Below, piece after piece: positions 34,950-43,883 of a DNA stretch of 52,207 nt. Numbering within the stretch: position 1 is the stretch's first letter; each line of letters starts with the position of its first letter. Where the stretch lies: assembly GCA_937911865.1 (NCBI GenBank), contig CALDSK010000076.1, forward strand, positions 1 to 52,207. The letters run 5' to 3'. The position numbers were made by a program, and so were the translations under genes. This DNA comes from an uncultured Synechococcus sp. GTDB lineage: Bacteria; Cyanobacteriota; Cyanobacteriia; Phormidesmidales; Phormidesmidaceae. Under the pieces are notes generated by a model, which was given only the letters and a program-made list of their open reading frames with translations, was not told the DNA's origin and did not search any database.

Positions 34950-35708
34950 ATGCTTCCATCTTCTGTTACTAAAGCTTTACCCAGTACTGCCGAGCTTCCT
35001 TGCTCTGACGATACCCCCGTGGATAATGAAGACCAGAACCTTCTGCCTAATCTACTTCTCATATTGCTGATCTATCTGTGGTCAGACCGTATGGACTGGT
35101 ACTTTGGTGTGGACATGGGTGTTTATCACACAACGGGTCTGAGCCCTTATGTGCCTGTGGTGCCTGACGGCTTTTTGAGCTTGGGCGTAGAGCGTAAGAA
35201 AAACGGTAAGTCGCGCAGTAGCTATGCCGTCTGGGAAGAACAAGGCATTGTTCCAACGATGACATTAGAAATGGTGTCGCACAAACCGGGCGGTGAGTAC
35301 GATAAGAAGCTAGCGCTATATGCAAAGCTGGGCGTGCTGTATTACGTGATTTACAATCCAGAATTTTGGCAGCGCGATCGCCATCAGCCTTTTGAGGTGT
35401 ACAAGCTAGAAGCTGGCGAGTATAAGCTGCAAATCGGAGAGCCTTACTGGATGCCAGAAGTTGGGTTAGGTATTGGCCGTACCCAGGCAGAATTGGGTGG
35501 TCTAACTCAAGAAATACTGACCTGGTACGACGAAAACGGCAGGCGTCATCTCAACGAAGCAGAGCAAGAAAAAGCCAGAGCAGAGCAGGAAAAAGCCAGA
35601 GCAGAGCAAGAAAAAGCCAGAGCAGAGCAAGCGCAAGAAAAACGTGAGCGGCTAGAAGCCTTTCTGCGCTCTCAAGGATTTGACCCAGATGATTTACCTA
35701 GCTCATAG
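34950..35708 (+). CDS. Uma2-family (DUF820) putative PD-(D/E)xK endonuclease
   Basis: Expanded cyanobacterial family with a restriction-endonuclease-like fold and uncertain role. Conserved features are VVPDGFLSLGV (catalytic PD), TLEMVSHKPGGEYDKKLALY (E then S in the usual E-x-V-S place), YAKLGVLYYVIYNPE and GIGRTQAELGGL. The C terminus is a charged coiled coil of EQEKARA heptads encoded by 21-bp tandem units (35559-35621). ATG 34950 has AGAGG nine bases upstream. The stop lies within a long inverted repeat. Confidence 0.88.
   Translation: MLPSSVTKALPSTAELPCSDDTPVDNEDQNLLPNLLLILLIYLWSDRMDWYFGVDMGVYHTTGLSPYVPVVPDGFLSLGVERKKNGKSRSSYAVWEEQGIVPTMTLEMVSHKPGGEYDKKLALYAKLGVLYYVIYNPEFWQRDRHQPFEVYKLEAGEYKLQIGEPYWMPEVGLGIGRTQAELGGLTQEILTWYDENGRRHLNEAEQEKARAEQEKARAEQEKARAEQAQEKRERLEAFLRSQGFDPDDLPSS
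35559..35621 (+). repeat. 21-bp x 3 in-frame tandem repeat in Uma2 gene
   Basis: Units at 35559, 35580 and 35601, one base different in the middle copy, with a partial fourth. They encode the EQEKARA coiled coil. Confidence 0.95.
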
Positions 35709-35731
35709 AACAGTTTGGTCTATGAGCTAGG
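35697..35731 (+). terminator. Hairpin containing the Uma2 stop codon
   Basis: Perfect 13-bp arms CCTAGCTCATAGA (35697-35709) and TCTATGAGCTAGG (35719-35731). The stop TAG (35706-35708) is inside the left arm. There is no T run. Confidence 0.75.
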
Positions 35732-35784
35732 CAGCCAGCCGATATCACTTCTGCGTCGTTGCAATGCGCGTTGCGGCATATGAA

Positions 35785-36054
35785 CTAAAAGACCTGGTTC
35801 CATTCATAGACAGCGTAGTCAGTCCAGATGCCGTTCTTCCAATAGGGGTCGCCTTCGACCAGTTCACGCACAGCGGTCTCACTATCTGCCTCGTAGGTCC
35901 CAAACACCTTAGTGTTGTCGGTTGTTGGCCCTAATGAAGTCAAAAGCCCTTTTTCTTTTTGCTCGCTCAGGCCAGCCAAATGCGCTTCGCGGTAGGGCGT
36001 ACGCTTTTCTAATGCGTTCTCACAGTAGCTGCCCCACATCACAAATTTTGCCAT
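35785..36054 (-). CDS. YciI-family protein
   Basis: 89-residue ferredoxin-like-fold protein: MAKFVMWGSYCENALEKRT, YREAHLAGLSEQKEKGLLTS, GPTTDNTKVFGTYEADSETA, then EGDPYWKNGIWTDYAVYEWN. It has the conserved H-L-x-G and D-P pattern of YciI proteins, whose activity is mostly unknown. ATG 36054 has GAGGA just upstream; the frame is open to 36135, which has no ribosome site. It lies directly downstream of the ureidoglycolate-lyase-like gene on the same strand. Confidence 0.82.
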   Translation of the reverse strand: MAKFVMWGSYCENALEKRTPYREAHLAGLSEQKEKGLLTSLGPTTDNTKVFGTYEADSETAVRELVEGDPYWKNGIWTDYAVYEWNQVF

Positions 36055-36158
36055 GATGTCCTCTTTATAGATGTCGTTGCTAGCAACCATCAAATCACAT
36101 ATGAGGGCTCTCACGTGGCCCATGCCTTCGCACAAGAAAACAACCTGTGAAAGTGAAG

Positions 36159-36680
36159 TTAAGACGTGATTTTAATTTCTGTGTTGTAGGTCTCTAACAG
36201 GTCGCAGGTGGTGTGGTCAACGACGTTAGTATCGCTAAGCTCCAGGTTGTAAAAATTGACGGTATCAGCATCAAAATATGGGCCTGCATGCCAGGTGCCC
36301 ACTTCTAGCTTGACGAAGCAGTTGCCTGGAATTGAAAAGACTTGGATGTCTTCTATTTTGGGCTGGGGCGCGGGGCTAGGTGGCGCTACGCCCAGGAACC
36401 AGGTTTTGCCTTCGAGTGAACCCAGGCATTGGGTGCAGCCACTGTGGCGAGTGATGGTGTGGAACCGGCGGCCGCGCTGATGGAGCGCCATAATGTAAAA
36501 CCGTGGAATGCCGTCTGATAGCTGAAGCTGGGCGTCTTGCAGGTTGAAAGCAACGTTGTCGGGCTGTGGCAGAATAAGCTGGCCAAAGGGTTGAAATGCT
36601 TTGGCGGTGATGGGAATTGCGCTTAGCGTATGAAGGGTAGCGATCGCAGACATATCAGAAGAGCCAGTAGGAGCAACCAT
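36159..36680 (-). CDS. Ureidoglycolate lyase-like (AllA) cupin protein
   Basis: Family that releases glyoxylate and urea from ureidoglycolate. Recognised from AFQPFGQLILPQPDN, GRRFHTITRHSGCTQCLGSL, WFLGVAPPSP, then FVKLEVGTWHAGPYF. 173 residues from ATG 36680; ATG 36653 (MSAIATLH) is an alternative, and a longer frame to 36860 would overlap the divergent aminotransferase. The divergent class V aminotransferase may use glyoxylate, which would connect the two, but that is inference. Confidence 0.75.
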   Translation of the reverse strand: MVAPTGSSDMSAIATLHTLSAIPITAKAFQPFGQLILPQPDNVAFNLQDAQLQLSDGIPRFYIMALHQRGRRFHTITRHSGCTQCLGSLEGKTWFLGVAPPSPAPQPKIEDIQVFSIPGNCFVKLEVGTWHAGPYFDADTVNFYNLELSDTNVVDHTTCDLLETYNTEIKITS

Positions 36681-36849
36681 AAGCGTCGAAGGTCTGAGTG
36701 AGTAGAACGCGAAGAGGCAGAGCGTAAAAAGCGGATATCTATATAAGTTTACAAGCGTCGCCAGAAATGCTGTCACCTGTATTATTTTAGGGAACGTAGC
36801 CTGTGAACAGATGGGGCTACTTACTATCTCCTCAACCTCGCGATTGCAT

Positions 36850-37998
36850 ATGGATGACAAATTAATGCTGATGATTCCGGGACCTACACCGGTTCCTGAA
36901 AAAGTTCTGCTGGCGATGGCGAAGCACCCAATAGGGCATCGCAGTGGTGAATTTAGTCAGCTGATCGCGGAAACTAATGAGCATCTGAAATGGCTGTTTC
37001 AGACAAAAAATAATGTGATGACACTGGCGGCCAGTGGCACCGGTACGGTCGAAGCAGCGATTATTAACTTTTTGAGTGCGGGCGATCGCATCCTAGTTGG
37101 TAGCAATGGCAAGTTTGGCGATCGCTGGGCCCAAATTGCTAAAGCCTACGGTTTAGATGTCACCGTTATCAAGGCTGAATGGGGCACGCCGCTAAACCCA
37201 GATGACTTTGCAAAAGAGCTAGAGGCCGACAGCGACAAGAAAATTAAAGCGGTCATGATCACCCATAGCGAGACCTCCACAGGGGTACTAAATGATCTAG
37301 AAGCGATTAATAAGCTGGTCAAAGCGCATGGTGAAGCGCTGATTATTGTCGATGCAGTCACCAGCTTGGGCTCTTACAACATTCCTGTGGATGAATGGGG
37401 AATTGATGTGATTGCTTCGGGCTCTCAAAAAGGGTTTATGCTGCCGCCAGGCTTAGGTTTTGTGACCGCGAGCGACAAAGCCTGGGACGCTTACAAAACG
37501 GCTACGCTGCCTAAGTTTTACCTAGATCTAGGTAAGTACAACAAATCAGCCGATAAAAACAGCACGCCCTTTACGCCGCCTGTAACGCTCTACTTTGGCA
37601 TGAAAGTTGCCCTAGAGATGATGAAGGCAGAAGGGCTAGACAGTATTTTTGCGCGTCATACGCGCCATAAGGAAGCGGCCCGCGCAGCGATGAAAGCGCT
37701 TGGCCTACCTTTATTTGCACCAGATACTCATGCGAGCCCAGCGGTGACTTCTGTTGTGCCAGATGGCATTGACGCGGAGAAGATTCGCTCGGTGATGAAG
37801 AACAGTTTTGACATTGCCCTAGCTGGCGGTCAGGATCATATGAAAGGCAAGATGTTCCGCATGGGACATTTGGGTTTCGTGAGCGATCGCGACGTACTTT
37901 GCGCAGTGAGTGCCCTAGAAGCGACACTTTCAGAACTCGGCCACAAGGCACCTGAGAGCGGGGTCGCGGCAGCAAGCGCCAGGCTTCAAAAGGGATAG
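36850..37998 (+). CDS. Class V alanine/serine-glyoxylate aminotransferase
   Basis: PLP enzyme of the alanine-glyoxylate/serine-pyruvate transaminase group, often annotated in cyanobacteria as soluble-hydrogenase 42-kDa subunit. It transaminates glyoxylate to glycine in photorespiratory metabolism. Markers are LMIPGPTPVPEKVLLAMAKH at the start, VDAVTSLGSYN with the PLP-contacting Asp, and SGSQKGFMLPPGLGF with the Schiff-base K194. 382 residues from ATG 36850. It is divergent from the ureidoglycolate lyase-like gene. Confidence 0.9.
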   Translation: MDDKLMLMIPGPTPVPEKVLLAMAKHPIGHRSGEFSQLIAETNEHLKWLFQTKNNVMTLAASGTGTVEAAIINFLSAGDRILVGSNGKFGDRWAQIAKAYGLDVTVIKAEWGTPLNPDDFAKELEADSDKKIKAVMITHSETSTGVLNDLEAINKLVKAHGEALIIVDAVTSLGSYNIPVDEWGIDVIASGSQKGFMLPPGLGFVTASDKAWDAYKTATLPKFYLDLGKYNKSADKNSTPFTPPVTLYFGMKVALEMMKAEGLDSIFARHTRHKEAARAAMKALGLPLFAPDTHASPAVTSVVPDGIDAEKIRSVMKNSFDIALAGGQDHMKGKMFRMGHLGFVSDRDVLCAVSALEATLSELGHKAPESGVAAASARLQKG

Positions 37999-38014
37999 AG
38001 CAAAAGGGATAGAG
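37987..38014 (+). repeat. Perfect 14-bp tandem duplication spanning the stop codon
   Basis: CAAAAGGGATAGAG at 37987-38000 and again at 38001-38014. The aminotransferase stop (37996-37998) is inside the first copy. Confidence 0.95.
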
Positions 38015-38099
38015 TCTCTGTGTCGAAATAGAGCGGTCGCTATATCTAAAACTATGGATACAGCGACCGCTCTTTTATGGCTGAAATCTACCCAGTAAT

Positions 38100-39689
38100 C
38101 TACACAATTGGATAGGACTGAAGTCCGCTGGTTTCTAGCGGTAAGAAGACTGTCCATGTAGTGCCCTGATTAGACCTTTCCCGCACGGTGAGCTTGGCAC
38201 CTAGCGCGTGAAAGAGATTTTTGGTGGCTTCTAAGTTAAGGCTAAGACCGCCTGTTTCTGGCTGAAACATTAATAGATGACCGAGTGACTGTAGCGGCGG
38301 TGAACAGTCTGGCTGAGGATTGGGTTGATTGGGATCCGCTTGAGACTGGAACTGTAGCTTTAGCTGTTCTCCGGCATGAAGTACATGAAGTTGAATGTGG
38401 CTACCGGGTGAAACGCTGTGGGTGAACAATTCTACAAGCCCAGTCAAAACGTGCTGGAGCATGGTGGGATCGCTCGCTACCATTGGCAAGTTTGGCGGTA
38501 GCCCTACTTCTAACGAGAGATTTCTGCGCCGGGCAGCCTGCTGCCACTGCGGGATCGCTTCCTGAAAGACCTGGTGAAGGGCGATCGCACTCAACGGCGA
38601 GCGCAAAGACTGACTGGCTGCCTCTAGTTCCACCGCTTTAAATATTAGGCTAAAACGATCGATCTGCTGTGTGCACTCCCGGTCAATACTATTGAGCCGT
38701 TTGATGAGCTGTTCATCCAAATCGTCTCGTTTGAGCAAGCCTCGGGTGTAGGTGCGAATCGTCGTTAGTGGCGTGCGAATCTCATGGGCCATTGCCTTGA
38801 GAAAATCGCTGTCGGTAACGTCTGAGGACGTGGCGTCATCTGAGTCTGCTTGTGGTTGTGATGCCACTTGCATTGGCTGCGTTGTAGGCTGCGGTAAACA
38901 GGCCAGCATCCAGCGATTGAACTGACTAACAATGCGGTAGTTCGGATCTTTTGGCTTAAACTGCTCAACCAGGGTTTCAACAAATTCGAGCTGCTGTGGG
39001 CGGATCATCATAATGCGCGATCGCAGCATTCTCCACACCGAATTCACCACCTGCGGCATAAACGAAAACTGAAAGCTCAGCTCGCCATCCGCGTCTTCTC
39101 CGAGCACCAAAATCAAGGAAAAATCAGCGGTGAGCACTAGAGCGAACTGCTCTTGCGACAGGGGATCATCTTCTAACAGCGGCAGCAGCCGGGGTGCGTA
39201 AGCCTGCTTGTATCCAAACGCTTTTTGAGTCTGTTGAATGATTCGCTCAACAGGAGAGAGCGCACTAAATGCCGAAGCAAACGCGTCGGACGAGCTGGGT
39301 ACAAACGTCCAGTTAGAGGCCCTTTGCTGTAGCTGTTCTATATTGGTGAGCATAGGAACCGGTCCCGATAGAACCAGTGCCTGAGGCCCTTTCCGGCGGT
39401 TTCTTTTGGACGTGCGTCCGCTGGTTTTGTTACTTTTGGGTTTACTGCTTTTTTGCGGGAGGCTAGTCTGCTGAACGAGTAGCTGATTGAGCGCGGCGAT
39501 CGCACCTTGCCATTCTCTTTTCGCTCGCTGCTGCTTTGCCTCGGCGGTTAGTTCGTCGTTCACCGTCTGAAGTATCTGAGGATCGCTAGCAACTAGCTCA
39601 TCCTGAGAAAATTCACCCAGGGCAACCAGTGCGCTAATCGTTGGTAATAGCTGCTCGCTTGTGCTTGCACTCGCCTGATATTGACCCAT
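38100..39689 (-). CDS. Histidine-kinase-like protein with degenerate ATPase domain
   Basis: 529 residues. A ~285-residue N-terminal sensor region of unknown type (a basic patch near 90-110) is followed by an intact HisKA box, FLKAMAHEIRTPLTTIRTYT with H302. The HATPase region is eroded: the N box reads HVLTGLVELFTHS without its Asn, the DxGxG box is not found, and only a GGLSLNL remnant of the G2 box is left. It may therefore not bind ATP, and could act as a pseudokinase or be phosphorylated in trans. Start ATG 39689. No response regulator is adjacent. Confidence 0.8.
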   Translation of the reverse strand: MGQYQASASTSEQLLPTISALVALGEFSQDELVASDPQILQTVNDELTAEAKQQRAKREWQGAIAALNQLLVQQTSLPQKSSKPKSNKTSGRTSKRNRRKGPQALVLSGPVPMLTNIEQLQQRASNWTFVPSSSDAFASAFSALSPVERIIQQTQKAFGYKQAYAPRLLPLLEDDPLSQEQFALVLTADFSLILVLGEDADGELSFQFSFMPQVVNSVWRMLRSRIMMIRPQQLEFVETLVEQFKPKDPNYRIVSQFNRWMLACLPQPTTQPMQVASQPQADSDDATSSDVTDSDFLKAMAHEIRTPLTTIRTYTRGLLKRDDLDEQLIKRLNSIDRECTQQIDRFSLIFKAVELEAASQSLRSPLSAIALHQVFQEAIPQWQQAARRRNLSLEVGLPPNLPMVASDPTMLQHVLTGLVELFTHSVSPGSHIQLHVLHAGEQLKLQFQSQADPNQPNPQPDCSPPLQSLGHLLMFQPETGGLSLNLEATKNLFHALGAKLTVRERSNQGTTWTVFLPLETSGLQSYPIV

Positions 39690-39833
39690 AAAACTTGCGG
39701 TGGCATCTGCGCCAGCTAAGATTTTCTCTAAACCGTTTTTGACGCCGTTTTGGAACGCTGCTTTCGACGCGGTGTCGTTATAAATCCTTCTCTATAACCT
39801 TACGGCGAAGCCCTCTATCCTGGCTATGGGTAG

Positions 39834-39855
39834 AACCGAACGTTAGGCTTCGGTT
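39834..39855. terminator. Hairpin between histidine kinase and hydrolase genes
   Basis: AACCGAA (39834) and TTCGGTT (39849) enclose 8 bases and are followed by TTGAG. It lies between divergent genes, so it is not clearly a terminator of either. Confidence 0.3.
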
Positions 39856-39929
39856 TTGAGATAAAAACTTACGATCAAAGAATAACCTCCCAGTACAGGG
39901 CTCTCCAGCACGATAAGTGCGACCGACTT

Positions 39930-40532
39930 ATGACTTCTCATCCTGCCGATTCTGCTCAGCTGCCTGTGGTGATTGTGCCGGGCTTTCATGCGCTTGAGCT
40001 AACAGACCAATGGGTGCGATCACTCCCTAGCTTTATTCGGCCTATCCTCTGCGATGCCTTCCCGGCTTCCGTGCCTGCGGTGTATGAATGGCTGCGATCG
40101 CACTGTGATTATGCCGCAAAAGAAACTCGTAAATCTGCTATCCCGCTCGTCGGCATTGGCTTTAGTGCAGGCGTGGTTGGTCTGTCAGGCGCGCTGACGC
40201 TATGGAATCAGCAGCACAGAAACGTCAATAGACTGATTGCGGTAGACGGCTGGGGCGTGCCCGTTGTGGGTTTGCCGGTTACTCGCATGAGTCACGACCG
40301 CTTCACGCACGCCAGCTCACTGCCGTTAGGTGCTGGGGATGTGAATTTTTATGCTGATCCAGCTGTGCCTCATTTGCAGCTTTGGGGTGAGCCTGCCTCT
40401 GCTGTGGGGCTAGAAGTGAAAGGGTGGCAGATGGGGCACGGCGTGTCAATGACGGCAGCTGAGTTTTTGAGGCGATCTCTGCATGCAGAATGGAATGCGG
40501 TCTTTAGCTGGCGAGCCAATACGTACAGGTAA
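39930..40532 (+). CDS. Alpha/beta-hydrolase-like protein
   Basis: 200 residues. The opening PVVIVPGFHALELTDQWV, the nucleophile elbow GIGFSAGVVG (G-x-S-x-G), a central RLIAVDGWG and a late GHGVSMTAAEFL with a candidate catalytic His fit a minimal alpha/beta hydrolase. The acid is not clear, so activity is uncertain. ATG 39930. Confidence 0.65.
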   Translation: MTSHPADSAQLPVVIVPGFHALELTDQWVRSLPSFIRPILCDAFPASVPAVYEWLRSHCDYAAKETRKSAIPLVGIGFSAGVVGLSGALTLWNQQHRNVNRLIAVDGWGVPVVGLPVTRMSHDRFTHASSLPLGAGDVNFYADPAVPHLQLWGEPASAVGLEVKGWQMGHGVSMTAAEFLRRSLHAEWNAVFSWRANTYR

Positions 40533-40627
40533 ACACGGCACAGGGAAACACGGCGTATTCACAGACGTTCAGTCTGGCTGTAGTCTGGCCGCAGTCTGGC
40601 CGCAGTTTGGCCGCAGTCTGGCTGCAA
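40525..40627 (+). repeat. Stop-codon duplication plus 11-bp x 5 array
   Basis: ACAGGTAAACACGGC (40525-40539, containing the hydrolase stop) is followed at once by ACAGGGAAACACGGC (40540-40554), 14 of 15 identical; the difference destroys the stop in the copy. At 40573-40627 five 11-bp units of TCTGGCCGCAG type follow. Confidence 0.93.
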
Positions 40628-40795
40628 TCTACAAATAGGCAGATCTTGTTGTTGTCTATGAGACAACCTAAACTGATGAGGTCTGTATTTTCATCAAAAA
40701 TTACTCAGCGATCGATTTATCTGTGATGACGTACTGAAACGACGCATTAGAGATGACATCTGAGGTTGCACCTTTCTCAGTGGATATTTTCTTTT

Positions 40796-42553
40796 ATGGC
40801 CTCTCCTATCACTTTGGAATCTTCGACGGCTACCCAGCGGGTCAGTGGTGCCTACGCGCTGATTGATAGTTTGGTACGCCACGGTGTAAAACACATTTTT
40901 GGCTATCCGGGTGGCGCAGTTCTACCCATTTACGACGAGCTGTATAAAGCCGAAGCCGAGGGTAAAATTCACCACGTTCTGGTCCGTCATGAGCAGGCGG
41001 CCTCCCATGCGGCAGACGGCTATGCGCGGGCAACGGGTGACGTCGGCGTTTGCTTTGCGACCTCTGGCCCGGGCGCGACTAACCTGGTCACAGGCATTGC
41101 GACTGCGCACATGGATTCGATCCCGATGGTGGTGGTAACTGGGCAGGTGACCCGGGCGGCAATTGGAACCGACGCGTTTCAAGAGACTGACATTCACGGG
41201 ATTACCCTACCGATTGTGAAGCACTCCTATGTAGTGCGTGATCCTAACCAGATGTCGCAGATTGTGGCCGAAGCTTTTTACATTGCTAGAACTGGTAGAC
41301 CAGGGCCTGTTTTGATTGACGTACCCAAAGACGTTGGTAATGAAGAGATTGATTACATCCCAGTGAACCCGGGCGATGTGACCCTGCCAGGGTATAACCC
41401 AGAGATGCCCATCAGTTCTGAGCGAGTGGATGAGGCGATCGCACTTTTACGTGCTTCTGAGCGGCCTTTGTTCTATGTCGGTGGGGGCGCGATCGCTTCT
41501 GGTGCCCATGCTGAAATCAACGCCCTGGCTGAAACCTTTGCGGCCCCAATGACCAACACCCTAATGGGTAAAGGTGCTGTCGATGAGCACAGCCCGCTAG
41601 CGGTTGGTATGTTGGGCATGCATGGCACAGCTTACGCCAACTTTGCGGTGAGCGAATGTGACTTACTGGTTGCCATTGGCGCTCGTTTTGATGACCGGGT
41701 CGCAGGCAACCTGGAGCGGTTTGCCAGTAAGGCTCAGGTCATTCATATCGATATTGACCCGGCAGAAGTCGGCAAAAACCGCGTGCCTGATGTGCCCGTG
41801 GTGGGCGACGTGAAAGCGGTGGTCAAGGAGATCCTGTCTCGGCTGGACGATCAGGCTGCGCCGGATAAAAATCAGACCAAAGCCTGGCGCGATCGCATCG
41901 ACAATTGGAAAACAGACTTTCCGCTTGTGGCCCCGCAGTATGCCGAAGACATTTCACCCCAGTCGGTGATTGCAGCACTGACTGAAAAAGCACCAGACGC
42001 TTACTACACAACGGACGTAGGTCAGCATCAGATGTGGGCCGCGCAGTTCTTGAAAAATGGACCGCGCCAGTGGATTTCTAGTGCTGGGCTGGGCACGATG
42101 GGTTTTGGCCTACCGGCTGCGATGGGCGTACAGGTTGCGCTACCTGAGCAGCAGGTGGTGTGTATTAGCGGCGACGCTAGCTTTCAAATGTGTTTGCAAG
42201 AGCTGGCTACCCTGGCGCAGTACGGCATTGCGGTAAAAACCGTCATTTTGAACAACGGCTGGCAGGGCATGGTCCGTCAGTGGCAGCAAACCTTCTTTGG
42301 TGAGCGATATTCTTCTTCTAATATGGCAGTCGGCATGCCGAACTTTGAGCTGCTGGCTCAAGCCTTTGGCGTGAAAGGCATGGTGGTGAGCGATCCGAAA
42401 GATCTTTCCGCTGCGCTCGACCAGATGCTGGCCCACGAAGGGCCTGTACTGATGGATGTGCATGTACGCCGAGATGAAAACTGCTATCCCATGATTCCAC
42501 CTGGCGCTAGCAACGAAGACATGGTGGGATTACCTGATAAGCCTAGACCGTAA
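40796..42553 (+). CDS. ilvB: Acetolactate synthase large subunit
   Basis: TPP enzyme joining two pyruvates (or pyruvate and 2-ketobutyrate), the first step of branched-chain amino-acid synthesis. Marks: [13 protein letters not shown], the catalytic Glu in [22 protein letters not shown]-region [12 protein letters not shown], and TPP-binding [15 protein letters not shown] ... [14 protein letters not shown]. 585 residues from ATG 40796; the frame is open to 40766. The small subunit is not adjacent. Confidence 0.96.
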   Translation: MASPITLESSTATQRVSGAYALIDSLVRHGVKHIFGYPGGAVLPIYDELYKAEAEGKIHHVLVRHEQAASHAADGYARATGDVGVCFATSGPGATNLVTGIATAHMDSIPMVVVTGQVTRAAIGTDAFQETDIHGITLPIVKHSYVVRDPNQMSQIVAEAFYIARTGRPGPVLIDVPKDVGNEEIDYIPVNPGDVTLPGYNPEMPISSERVDEAIALLRASERPLFYVGGGAIASGAHAEINALAETFAAPMTNTLMGKGAVDEHSPLAVGMLGMHGTAYANFAVSECDLLVAIGARFDDRVAGNLERFASKAQVIHIDIDPAEVGKNRVPDVPVVGDVKAVVKEILSRLDDQAAPDKNQTKAWRDRIDNWKTDFPLVAPQYAEDISPQSVIAALTEKAPDAYYTTDVGQHQMWAAQFLKNGPRQWISSAGLGTMGFGLPAAMGVQVALPEQQVVCISGDASFQMCLQELATLAQYGIAVKTVILNNGWQGMVRQWQQTFFGERYSSSNMAVGMPNFELLAQAFGVKGMVVSDPKDLSAALDQMLAHEGPVLMDVHVRRDENCYPMIPPGASNEDMVGLPDKPRP

Positions 42554-42993
42554 AGCGTTAGAGCGTATTTCTCTAAGCAACAAGTATTGATGTCTACCGT
42601 GAAAACCACGGTTTGTAACTCGCATCTTCCGAGAGAATTCGGAGCATGCGAGTACTTTTTTAAAGGTTCGATAAGGGCATGCTGAGACTGTGAGAGGAGT
42701 ATTTTATCCATCCTTTATATAGGCTATAGCCGTCTGCTGAATCCACACTCTGCGAGAAGGCAAAGTCGACAGCAGATTGCTACAAGTGTGACGCTCTTAA
42801 GGCAGCAGTTCCAAAAGAAAATCTAAGAAAGTTGGGAAGGGGCCTTGTTCTTCTTCCGGCATCGGGGTAGTATGCGCCTAATTTGATAAAGGCAGCACAG
42901 TCTCCTATCTGAAAGTCTTTATATACAAGACCTGTAGCGCCTAAGTAAATTCACACAAACTTCATAGAATAGATACTTCTTTCTTGCAATTGC
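42554..42993. other. Intergenic region after ilvB
   Basis: 440 bases with a clear terminator at 42618-42653. The remainder shows no supported gene and must hold the promoter of the FtsL-like/ftsI genes. Confidence 0.4.
42618..42653 (+). terminator. Intrinsic terminator of ilvB
   Basis: Outer arms ACTCGCAT (42618) and ATGCGAGT (42646), inner stem TTCCGA/TCGGAG, followed by ACTTTTTT. It lies 65 bases after the stop. Confidence 0.88.
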
Positions 42994-43734
42994 ATGGTTT
43001 TTGCCACCGATTTTGATCCTATCGATTCATCTGCAAGCCGTTCTAAGCCCTCTGAGGCTAGCTCAGCAAATCTGGCAAACAGATCGGTCAGTAGATCTGT
43101 TGATATTAGTCCGCTGCATCAAACCAATCGTTTGATTGCTCAGGCCAGTCATCCTCAATCGGTGCGCCAATCGGCCCAGCAGTCGGCTCAACAGTTGGCC
43201 CAGCAGCGACGCGCTAAAGACTTTGTCGCGAATAAAGTGCAAATGGATGGAGATGATATCGCGGTCATCCAAAGAGGTGGTGCTGCGATCGCATTGCATG
43301 CGTTATCCAGCGATCTCGACAGTGATTTCTCTGAGTCCACGTCCGATCCGACTGTATTGGCTCCGCTTTCGCTGCCGGTAAAGCCGACGCTGCCGCTGGG
43401 CCTTCGTATCCTTAACCGGGTTCAGCATGGCTCAACCATACTCACCACAATGCTGATTACTGGCGCACTGGTGCTGTACGGATCGAGTGTGTATGTCGAT
43501 AAGTCTGCTAACCGTGCCATGGCCGAGCTCAATCATTTGCAGAATGAGTCACAGCAGTTGACGACTGCCAACGAAGCCATTAAGCAAAGCCTGGCTGAAC
43601 AAGCCGCTCAAGAGAATTCTGGCTTGGAGCCTTATGACTCAGACGATGTCTTGTTTGTTGCGCCAGAGCCCCCAAGACCCTCAGTAGACGTTGAAGAGAC
43701 CACGCCTGAGCGCCTCAAGCCGCTAGGCTATTAG
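42994..43734 (+). CDS. Single-pass membrane protein upstream of ftsI, FtsL-like
   Basis: 246 residues. A Ser/Gln-rich cytosolic region of ~145 residues is followed by one membrane span (about 147-168, STILTTMLITGALVLYGSSV), then a short coiled coil (about 170-205: AMAELNHLQNESQQLTTANE) and a Pro-rich end. This topology and the position just before ftsI match FtsL of other bacteria, though the N-terminal part is much longer. No sequence motif proves it. Start ATG 42994. Confidence 0.6.
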   Translation: MVFATDFDPIDSSASRSKPSEASSANLANRSVSRSVDISPLHQTNRLIAQASHPQSVRQSAQQSAQQLAQQRRAKDFVANKVQMDGDDIAVIQRGGAAIALHALSSDLDSDFSESTSDPTVLAPLSLPVKPTLPLGLRILNRVQHGSTILTTMLITGALVLYGSSVYVDKSANRAMAELNHLQNESQQLTTANEAIKQSLAEQAAQENSGLEPYDSDDVLFVAPEPPRPSVDVEETTPERLKPLGY

Positions 43735-43738
43735 AGCC

Positions 43739-43781
43739 GCCAGAACAGCAGTTGCCAGAACAGCAGTTGCCAGAACAACAG
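43739..43781 (+). repeat. 15-bp x 2.9 tandem repeat after the FtsL-like gene
   Basis: GCCAGAACAGCAGTT at 43739, 43754 and partly 43769, starting five bases after the stop. Confidence 0.93.
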
Positions 43782-43883
43782 GCGCGGTCATTCTCTCTTT
43801 TCTCTTCGGTTTTCCAAAGCTGACTTCAAAGCTGACTGCAGTCGCAATCTGCTTGTTTTTGCCGCATCTTCTCCTCTCTTGCT

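Noticed and set aside
36681..36860. N-terminal extension of the ureidoglycolate-lyase-like protein
   Set aside because: It would overlap the start of the divergent aminotransferase and adds a hydrophobic stretch not typical of the family.
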